Source: an uncultured Alphaproteobacteria bacterium (lineage in GTDB: Bacteria; Pseudomonadota; Alphaproteobacteria; Caulobacterales; Caulobacteraceae). Taken from it: DNA of 64,000 bases. Shown piece after piece: positions 41,585 to 49,392 of this stretch; position 1 is the stretch's first letter, and every line of letters starts with the position of its first letter. The stretch is taken from the NCBI GenBank assembly GCA_903822175.1, contig CAIJOB010000042.1, positions 232,341-296,340 of the forward strand, in the 5' to 3' direction. The notes beneath the pieces were generated by a model. The model did not search any database and was not told the origin of the DNA. It saw only the letters and a program-made list of their open reading frames with translations. Position numbers and translations under genes: made by a program.

Positions 41585-44124
41585 CTCCCGAAAGCGTAGG
41601 CGACCTTCAGCCAGGCGCCGCGCGGCGGCGCGGGCGTCCTGAACGGCTGCAAGGCCAGGGTGTAGATGCTGTTCTGCCCCGACAAGCCGTAGGTCGCGTA
41701 GGTCTTGTCGAACAGGTTGTCGACGTCGAGCGAGACGGTCAGCGCCTTGCCGATCCGGTACTGGGCGTCGAGGTTCACGACCGCGTAGCCGGAGACCTTG
41801 CCGGTCGGGTCGGAATTGTTCTCGTTGCCGTGGGCGTACTGTTCGCCGACCGCGATCAGCGCCGCGCCGACCCGGAAACTGTCGGTCACCGCATAGCCGG
41901 CGCGCAGCTTGAAGGTGCTGGCCGGGATACCGGGGATCCGGTCGCCGCTGGCCACGTCCTCGCCCGCCGAGGTGGTGAAGGGCGAGCGGTAAGCCGCCTC
42001 GACGTAGCCGTAGTTGGCCGACAGCGAGAGCTTGTCGAACTGCGCCTGGGCGCCCAGCTCGACGCCCCGCCGCTCGGTGTCGCCGACGTTGGAGAAGTAG
42101 CCGAAGGTGGTGGAGGTAGCGATGAACTGGATGTCGTTGCGCAGCCGCGAGTCATAGGCCGATGCGTTCCAGGCGAGCTTGCCGAACAGCATCCCGCGCG
42201 CGCCAAGCTCGAAGGTCTGCGCCGTCACCGCCTTCAGGTTCGGGTCGCCATTGAACCCGGTCGGGAGCGAGCAGGGACTGTTGGGGTTCGCGCAGGAGAG
42301 CTCCACCGAGGTCGGCGCCCGCATGGATTCGCTGTAGCCGCCGAAGACGCCGATCGTGTCGTCCGGATTGTAGTTGAAGCCGATCCGCGGATTGAACCGC
42401 TGGTAGCGGTGCGAGCCGTCCAGGCTGTTGCTCTCCGGCCCGGCCACCGCGCCCTTCGGAACGCCGTTGGCGACCGCCGCGGCGCCCGTGCCGGTGTTGG
42501 AGAACTTGAAGGCCGCCGAATAGGCGGGGTCGTAATAGGCGATGCCGGTGACGTCGTCGGTGAAGGAGAAGCCGCCGTCGTCGTTCAGGAACTGGCTGTT
42601 CACCCCGTGCTGGTCGATCGAGGTGTATTCGTAGCTTCCCGAGAGCGTGACGCTCAGCGTCTTGGTCACGTCGAAGGTGTCGGTGAGGAAGACGCTGGCC
42701 TCCTTCATCCGCGCGCCGAGCGTCACCGACGACAGGACATTGCTGCCGGTGAAGGCAGGCAGGTTGGTCGGCGAGGGCGTCAGGCCATTAGCGGTGAAGC
42801 CGTATTCCTGGTTGGGGATCACGATGGTCTGATAGTTGATCAGCCGCGCCAGCAGGGTGCTCTGCCGATAGTCGATGTTCGACTGATCGAGGCTGGCGCC
42901 GAGCACGAAGCTGTTCTTGTGATCCGCGATCGGCGTCGAGCTGGCCCACTGGGCCGAGGCGCCGACCGTTTCCTGGCGGACGTCGGAGGTCACCAGGCTG
43001 GAGTTGATGGTGCTGGTCCATCGCCCGTAACCGAGCGCCAGCGCATTGGCGCCGGTGATCAAATTGACCGCCGTGCCATTGGGGGCCGCGTTCGCGCACT
43101 TGAAGGCGCCGGTGGCGGTGACCGCCACCGATCCGTCGGCGGCAAAGCAGCCGTCGTCGAGGCCGGCGTCGCTGTTCTGGCTCACCGCGTTCGATTGCCG
43201 GTAGTAGATCTGGCCGGACAGCTGGTTGGCTTGGTCCAGCCAATGGCTGGCCTTCAGGTTGACCAGGCGCATCTTGTTGTCGATGGAGTCGGGCGCCGTG
43301 TAGGCGGACTTCGGGTTCGACAGCATGTCCAGCGGCAGGGACTGGGTGCCCGCCAGCACCGTGTCGGCATAGGCCCCGGAGAGCTCGACCAGGGTCCTAT
43401 CGTCCGGTCCATGCCAGCGCAGCTTGCCGTAGAGCTGCTTGACCTCGGACCCGGCGAAGTCCCGGAAGCCGTCCTGCTTGTCCCAGTTCCCGGCCAGGAA
43501 GAAATCGGTGTGCGTGCCCGCGTCGGACCCGCCGGCCTCAAAGGTCGCCGCCCGCCGGTCGAACGATCCGCCGAGCGCGCTGACCGTCAATCCGGGGCTG
43601 TCCTTGCCGTTGCGGGTGTTGACCACCAGGGTCCCGCCCAGCGCATTCAGGCCGAAGATCGGATTGGAGCCCGGCAGCACGTTGACCGTGGAGATCGCGT
43701 TCATGGGAATGAGGTCCCAGTTGACGATCGAACCGAAGGGCTCGTTGACCCGGACGCCGTCGAAATAGACCGCCAGGCCCACCGGCGCGCCCAACAGCGA
43801 GGTTGCCTGGTAGCCCCGGTAGCTGACGTCGTTCTGGTAGGGGTTGCCGGTCCCGTCGCTGAGGCTCACCGAGCCCAGATTGCCGTTCAGCAGGTCGGCC
43901 AGGTTGGTGGCGCCTTGCTGGCCGGGATCGCGGGCGTCGACGGTCTGGGCGTTGGCCGGCGTGTGGGAGAGCGGAACGCCGGCGGTGTCCAGCGGCGTGC
44001 CCACCACCACCACTTCGCTGACGGAGGGCCCCGCCTCTTCGGTGGCGAAGGCCGCGGCCGGCAGCAGCGCGATCGCGCACCCGGCCAGCAGGCCGCGCCG
44101 CAGACCGATTGTCCCGAAGGCCAT
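41581..44124 (-). CDS. TonB-dependent receptor
   Basis: Signal peptide; plug domain ([59 protein letters not shown]); beta-barrel with C-terminal aromatic-rich end. Confidence 0.95.
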
Positions 44125-44206
44125 TTCCTTGCTCCCGTCCCCATGGTCCTGTGTTGCCCACGGACCTCTTTAGAAGGTGCGGTATCGGAGGCCCCTCAGG
44201 GCGACA

Positions 44207-45580
44207 ATGGCGCGACTTCCCGACTTTCCCGGGAATTTTTCCCGAACGGCGCGGACCAGCCTCGCCGGGCGGATCATGCTGGCCGCCTTCGCCGCTCTGG
44301 CGCTGAGCCTGGCGGTCGGCGCCGGCGCACTGGTCTGGGATGCGCGGCGCTCGGTGAGCGCCGAACTGGCCTCGGCCATGGCCAGCGCCACCCAGGCGAC
44401 CGCCACCGCTCTGCAGGACGCCGGCGCGTCCGATGCGCCGGATCTGGTCCTGGGTCGGGCGGTGCGGATGTTCGACGGAAACCGCCATATCCGCGCGCTG
44501 TGGCGGGACCGCTCCGGCGTCGTGCGCCTGGCGTCACAGCCGCACGTTCCCCCCGCTCCGCCGCCGGCCTGGTTCGTCCGGTTGATCGATCCCCACGCCG
44601 AGGCGGTCCGGCTCGGCCCCATATGGCTGGAGCCGCAGCCGTTCAATGAAATCGATGAGGTCTGGAACGGGCTGCTCGACGCCCTCCTGATCGTTGGTTT
44701 GCTGTCGATCCTGGGCATCGTGCTGATGGCCTGGACCGTGCGCCGCGCGCTCGCCCCGCTGGAGGCGGTAAGCGCCGTCCTCGCCCGGGTCGGCGCCGGC
44801 GATTTCGAGGCCCGCGCACCCTCGGGCGGCGTGGTCGAGGTGGCGCAGCTGGCCCACGGCGTCAACGCCATGGCCGGCCAGCTGGATTCCATCGACCGCG
44901 AGAACCGCCGCCTGCACGAACAGCTCCTGACCGTGCAGGAGGAGGAGCGCGCCGAGATCGCCCGTGACCTGCACGACGAGATCGGGCCCTACCTGTTCGC
45001 CGTCAACATCGACGCCGCCGCCGTTCGTGACCTCGCCGCCAGTGGCCAGCCCGCAGCGATCCCCGCCCGCGCCGATCTGATCCAGAGCGCGGTGGCGCAC
45101 ATGCAGACCCAGGTCAGCGACATGCTGCGCCGCCTGCGCCCCATCCGCGCCGTGGAGTTCGGTCTGAGTTCCGCGGTGCAGGACCTGGTGGCCTTCTGGC
45201 GCGCGCGGCGGCCCGGCATCGCCTTCGACCTGGCGCTCAACATCGATGACGCGGCGCTGGGCCTGGGCCTGCGCGAGGCGCTCTACCGCGTGGCTCAGGA
45301 GGCGCTCAGCAACGCCGTGCGCCATGGCGCGCCCAGCGTGATCGCGCTCTCTGCCGAACTGGCGGGAGACAGCGCCGTCCTCAAGGTCACCGACAATGGC
45401 GCCGCGCCGCATCGGCCGGGTGGGAGACCGCGCTTTGGACTGACCGGCATGCGCGAGCGGATCGCGGCGTTGGGCGGAGAGCTTGTCATCGACCAGGGAT
45501 CGGGCGATGAACCCGGCAAGGGGGGCTGGACGGTGACCGCGCGCGTCCCCCTGCACGCCGCCGAACCGGTGCGTCCATGA
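44207..45580 (+). CDS. Sensor histidine kinase, NarX/UhpB-type (HAMP, HisKA_3, HATPase)
   Basis: ERAEIARDLHDEIGPYLFAV; LYRVAQEALSNAVRHGAPS; FGLTGMRERIAALGG. Start chosen at MARLPDFPGNF. Confidence 0.93.
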   Translation: MARLPDFPGNFSRTARTSLAGRIMLAAFAALALSLAVGAGALVWDARRSVSAELASAMASATQATATALQDAGASDAPDLVLGRAVRMFDGNRHIRALWRDRSGVVRLASQPHVPPAPPPAWFVRLIDPHAEAVRLGPIWLEPQPFNEIDEVWNGLLDALLIVGLLSILGIVLMAWTVRRALAPLEAVSAVLARVGAGDFEARAPSGGVVEVAQLAHGVNAMAGQLDSIDRENRRLHEQLLTVQEEERAEIARDLHDEIGPYLFAVNIDAAAVRDLAASGQPAAIPARADLIQSAVAHMQTQVSDMLRRLRPIRAVEFGLSSAVQDLVAFWRARRPGIAFDLALNIDDAALGLGLREALYRVAQEALSNAVRHGAPSVIALSAELAGDSAVLKVTDNGAAPHRPGGRPRFGLTGMRERIAALGGELVIDQGSGDEPGKGGWTVTARVPLHAAEPVRP

Positions 45581-46194
45581 AAACCCTGCTTATCGATGAC
45601 CACGCCATCGTCCGCGACGGCCTGAAGCGCCTGCTGATCGACCTCGGCATCGGCCCGATCGTCGAGGCCGAGACCGGCCGCGCCGCCGTGGCGCTGGCCC
45701 GCACCGAACGGCCCGAACTGGTGATCCTCGACCTCAACCTGCCGGACCTCGGCGGGCTGGAGGTGCTCACCCGTCTGCTGCGCGAGGACCGCGCCGTCCG
45801 CGTCCTGGTCCTGACCATGCACGCCGAGCCGCTCTATGCCTCCCGCGCCCTGCAGGCCGGCGCCAAGGGTTATGTCAGCAAGGCCTCCAGCCCCGCCGAG
45901 ATCACCGCCGCCATTCAGGCCGTGGCGCGCGGCGAGGGCTACGTCGAGGCCAAGGTCGCCCAGGCGATCGCGCTGGGCGCCCAGACCGCCTTCGACAACC
46001 TCTCGGCCCGCGACCTGGAGATCCTGCGCCTCCTGGCCGAGGGCCGCAGCCTGGGCGAGATCGCCTCGGCGCTCGGCGTCGCCTACAAGACTGCCGCCAA
46101 CAGCTGCACCCAGCTCAAGGACAAGCTCGGCGTCTCCCGCACCGGCGAACTCATCCGCATGGCCGTAGAGATCTGCGCCCCCGCCGGCGACTAG
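45577..46194 (+). CDS. NarL/FixJ-type response regulator
   Basis: LLIDDHAIVRDGLKRLL; DLNLPDLGGLEVL; LuxR-type HTH LSARDLEILRLLAEGRSLGEIASALGVAYKTAAN; ATGA overlap with the kinase. Confidence 0.95.
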   Translation: MKTLLIDDHAIVRDGLKRLLIDLGIGPIVEAETGRAAVALARTERPELVILDLNLPDLGGLEVLTRLLREDRAVRVLVLTMHAEPLYASRALQAGAKGYVSKASSPAEITAAIQAVARGEGYVEAKVAQAIALGAQTAFDNLSARDLEILRLLAEGRSLGEIASALGVAYKTAANSCTQLKDKLGVSRTGELIRMAVEICAPAGD

Positions 46195-47600
46195 GCCGCG
46201 GCGGGCTTCCGCCGCACGCGAGCGAGGCGCCGCAGTCTGCGCCAGAAGCGGGTCTTTTCGGGTTCCGGATAGGGCTGCAGGTTGCGCACGAAATCCTCGG
46301 CGCAGGCTCGCCAGCTGAACTTTTCAGCAAACGCCCGGACCTGTTTGCGGTCGCAGGCCAGCGCTTCCAGGCAGGCCTCGCGCAGGCCCTCCGTGGCGGT
46401 GTGGGCGAGCTTGCCGGCGCCGGAGTTGGGGATGATGTCGATGGGCCCAGGCGCCGGATAGGCCGCCACCGGCGTGCCGCAGGCCATGGCCTCCAGGATC
46501 ACCAGGCCGAAGGTGTCGGTGAGCGAGGGGAAGACGAAGACGTCGGCGCCCGCGAAATAGGCCGTCAGCTCCGGCCCCGACTTGGAGCCGACGAACACCG
46601 CCTTGGGATATTTCGCCTCCAGCTCTTCCTTCTGCGGCCCCGGACCCACGACCACCTTGGTGCCCGGCAGGTCGAGGCCGAGGAAGGCCTCGATGTTCTT
46701 CTCCACCGCCACCCGGCCGACGGAGAGAAAGATCGGCCGCTCCATGCCCACATAGGGGTCCAGGTCGCCGTCCTGGCGCGGGTGGAAGGTCTCGGTGTCG
46801 ACGCCGCGCGACCAGGCCGAGATGTTGCGGAAACCGTGGCCGGCCAGCTCGTCGCGCATGGTCGGCGTCGCCACCATCAGCCGCCCGGACGGCTTGTGGA
46901 ACCACTTCATGTAGGCGTAGCCCGCCGCCAGCGGCAGCGGCAGGCGCGCCGAGACATATTCCGGAAAGCGGGTGTGATAGCTGGTGGTGAAGGGCAGCTT
47001 CCACTCCACGCAGATTCGCCGCGCCGCCAGCCCGATCGGGCCTTCGGTGGCGATGTGGATGGCTTCCGGCTCGAAGGCTTTGAAGCGCTCCTGCACCGGC
47101 TCATAGACGCCGATGGCGACCTTGATCTCGGCATAGGTGGGCAACGGGAAGGTCTTGAACTGGTCGGGGCTGATCACCTCGACCGAATGGCCCATCTCGC
47201 GCAGTTCCTTGACCACGCGGGTCAGCGTGCGGACCACGCCGTTGACTTGCGGCTCCCAAGCGTCGGTGGCCACCAGGATGCGCATGGGCCGCCCCGCGTC
47301 GTGCGAGGCGATGGCCTCGCGGATGCGCGGCAGGGAGCGCGGCGGCTTGGCCTTCGGCTCCGGCGGAGCGACCGCCTGGCTCTGCATCCAGGCCCAGAAG
47401 GCGCCCAGCAGCGCCTCCTTGGTGGGGAAATAGCGGTAGACGGTGCGCTCGCCGACGTGCGCGTCCTTGGCGATCTCGGCGAAGGAGAGGTCCTCGAGCG
47501 GCCCCTGTTCGAGCTGATGGCCGACGGCGCGCAGGATCTGCTCGCGGGTCTCTTCGCGCTGCTTGTCGCGCAGGGATTGGGGAGAGGCCAGCGATTTCAT
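46191..47600 (-). CDS. N-terminal TetR-type HTH fused to GT4 glycosyltransferase (Agt-like)
   Basis: 469-aa continuous ORF. aa about 1-75 TetR_N: LRDKQREETREQILRAVGHQLEQGPLEDLSFAEIAKDAHVGERTVYRYFPTKEALLGAFWAWM. From aa 106 GT4: MRILVATDAWEPQVNGVVRTLTRVVKELREMGHSVEVISPDQF...FVFPSLTDTFGLVILEAMACGTPVAAYPAPGPIDII. Internal ATG at 47285 could start a GT-only product. Confidence 0.88.
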   Translation of the reverse strand: MKSLASPQSLRDKQREETREQILRAVGHQLEQGPLEDLSFAEIAKDAHVGERTVYRYFPTKEALLGAFWAWMQSQAVAPPEPKAKPPRSLPRIREAIASHDAGRPMRILVATDAWEPQVNGVVRTLTRVVKELREMGHSVEVISPDQFKTFPLPTYAEIKVAIGVYEPVQERFKAFEPEAIHIATEGPIGLAARRICVEWKLPFTTSYHTRFPEYVSARLPLPLAAGYAYMKWFHKPSGRLMVATPTMRDELAGHGFRNISAWSRGVDTETFHPRQDGDLDPYVGMERPIFLSVGRVAVEKNIEAFLGLDLPGTKVVVGPGPQKEELEAKYPKAVFVGSKSGPELTAYFAGADVFVFPSLTDTFGLVILEAMACGTPVAAYPAPGPIDIIPNSGAGKLAHTATEGLREACLEALACDRKQVRAFAEKFSWRACAEDFVRNLQPYPEPEKTRFWRRLRRLARVRRKPAAA

Positions 47601-47616
47601 GACAGCGGCACTGTCA
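47600..47616. promoter_or_regulatory. Perfect palindrome overlapping the TetR-GT4 start codon; candidate TetR-type operator
   Basis: TGACAG-CGGCA-CTGTCA; a minus-strand TTGACA (-35-like) at 47637-47632 lies upstream. Confidence 0.55.
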
Positions 47617-47642
47617 CGAGCAACGTTGTGATGTCAATCACT

Positions 47643-48458
47643 TCAGGCCGCGATGGGCGCTGGCAGCATCACAGGTTCGGCAACTGCGACTTGCCGCCGG
47701 ATCTTGGCCCATTCCAGGATCTCCAGCACCCCGTCGGCGTGTTCGACCAGCGCGGTGCAGCTTTCCACCCAGTCGCCGTCATTGATGTAGGCGATGCCGT
47801 CGATCATCCGGCTCTCGGCCTTGTGGATGTGGCCGCAGATCACCCCGTCGACGCCGCGCCGGCGCGCCTCGTCGGCCACCGCCTGTTCGAAGTTCTCGAT
47901 GAACTGCAGGGCCTTCTTCACCCGGGTCTTGGCGAAGGCTGAGAAGCTCCAATAACCGAAACCCAGTCGGCGGCGCACGCGGTTGATCAGGGTGTTAGAG
48001 GCGAGGAGCGCGCGGTAGGCCCAGTCGCCCAACAGCGCCAGCCACTTGGCGTGCTGCACGACCGCGTCGAAGTCGTCGCCGTGGGTCACCAGGAAGCGGC
48101 GGCCGTCGGCGGTCTCGTGCACCGCGTCCCGCGCCACCACCACGCCGCCGAAATGCACCCCGATGAAGTCGCGCACCACCTCGTCGTGATTGCCGGGCAC
48201 ATAGATCACCGAGACGCCCTTCCGCGCGAGCCTAAGGATCTTCTGGACCACGTCGTTGTGCGACTGCGGCCAGTACCAGCCGGAGCGCAGCTTCCAGCCG
48301 TCGACGATGTCGCCCACGAGGTAGAGCGTCTCGCAATCCATGTGGCGGATGAAGTCCAGCAACAGGTCGGCCTGGCACCCCCTCGTCCCCAGATGGACGT
48401 CGGAGATGAACACGCTGCGGTACTGGCGGACGGCGTCTTCGGTCACTTGGCGCCCCAT
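47643..48458 (-). CDS. Calcineurin-like metallophosphoesterase, PlcP-like phospholipase C / UDP-2,3-diacylglucosamine diphosphatase-like
   Basis: SVFISDVHLGTRGCQADLLLDFIRHMDCETLYLVGDIVDGWKLRSGWYWPQSHNDVVQKILRLARKGVSVIYVPGNHDEVVRDF...VICGHIHKAESRMIDGIAYINDGDWVESCTALVEH; next to the GT4 gene. Confidence 0.85.
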   Translation of the reverse strand: MGRQVTEDAVRQYRSVFISDVHLGTRGCQADLLLDFIRHMDCETLYLVGDIVDGWKLRSGWYWPQSHNDVVQKILRLARKGVSVIYVPGNHDEVVRDFIGVHFGGVVVARDAVHETADGRRFLVTHGDDFDAVVQHAKWLALLGDWAYRALLASNTLINRVRRRLGFGYWSFSAFAKTRVKKALQFIENFEQAVADEARRRGVDGVICGHIHKAESRMIDGIAYINDGDWVESCTALVEHADGVLEILEWAKIRRQVAVAEPVMLPAPIAA

Positions 48459-48600
48459 ATCGCCTAGATTCCTCGCAGCCCTGCCCTGATTCCGTGTCGC
48501 TTTTGCGAAGGTCTCGCAACGCTCTGGCCTTGCGATAGTTGGGCCTGCTAGGGGTTTGACCCGAGCGGACCCTCCCCAGGTCTCAGTAGAATTGGTCCAG

Positions 48601-49233
48601 ATGGACGCCAGAACCTTTGCGGCGAAAGCGACGCCCAAGTCGCTGCGCACCCGCGCGCGGATTCTCGACGCGGCGATGAAGCTGTTCGCACAGATCGGCT
48701 ATCACGCCGCGACCAACGGCCTGATCGCCGACGCCGCCAAGCTGACCCGTGGCGCGATGCTCTATCACTTCGGCACCCGCGAAGAGCTGGTGGAGGCCGC
48801 CGTCGCCCACATTGAGCTCGCCCGCGCGCGCCTTTTCGAGGAAGCCGCCCGGGCCTCGACCGCGCCCGGCCAGGACGCCTCGGAGGCCGCCATCGACGCC
48901 TATTGGGCGCTGCTGCACGAAGCCCCCTTCATCGCCTTCGCCGAGCTCGAATCCGCCGCGCGGACGGAGCCGATGCTGCGCGCCCGCCTCGCCGCCGCCC
49001 AGGCCGCCTTCGACCGCGCCCAGGTGGGCGACCGGTTCGCAGGCCTGGCCCAGGCCGGCGCCGACCCGCGCTTCCAGACCAGCCGCGACCTGGGCCGTTT
49101 CCTGCTGGAGGGCCTGGCCCGCGGCGCCATGACCTACGACGAGGCGGCGCGCCGCGAGCGCCTGCTGGCGGTGGTCAAGCGCGCCGTGCGCATGCTCAAC
49201 CGCAAGGGCGACGTCCACGATCTGTGGGACTAG
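48601..49233 (+). CDS. TetR/AcrR family transcriptional regulator
   Basis: LRTRARILDAAMKLFAQIGYHAATNGLIADAAKLTRGAMLYHFGTREELVEAAVAHIE, with a full-length C-terminal domain. Confidence 0.93.
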   Translation: MDARTFAAKATPKSLRTRARILDAAMKLFAQIGYHAATNGLIADAAKLTRGAMLYHFGTREELVEAAVAHIELARARLFEEAARASTAPGQDASEAAIDAYWALLHEAPFIAFAELESAARTEPMLRARLAAAQAAFDRAQVGDRFAGLAQAGADPRFQTSRDLGRFLLEGLARGAMTYDEAARRERLLAVVKRAVRMLNRKGDVHDLWD

Positions 49234-49239
49234 CGATTT

Positions 49240-49384
49240 TCCCTCCCCCTTGTGGGGAGGGTGGCGAGCGAAGCGAGACGAATGGGGCAACCGCGCTCCA
49301 GCGCTGAGTCAGCACGCCGACCCACACAGCCCCACCCGTCTCGCGCCTCGCGGCGCGATCCACCCTCCCCACAAGGGGGAGGGA
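49240..49384. repeat. Long imperfect palindrome with 25-bp perfect terminal inverted repeats (family B), between convergent genes
   Basis: Left arm TCCCTCCCCCTTGTGGGGAGGGTGG (49240-49264) is the exact reverse complement of the right arm CCACCCTCCCCACAAGGGGGAGGGA (49360-49384); inner arms also partly complementary. Confidence 0.9.
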
Positions 49385-49392
49385 AGGTCTAC

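Noticed and set aside
41830-44649. 939-aa plus-strand ORF
   Set aside because: Antisense to the TonB receptor; Arg/Val/Gly-rich with no recognisable domain.
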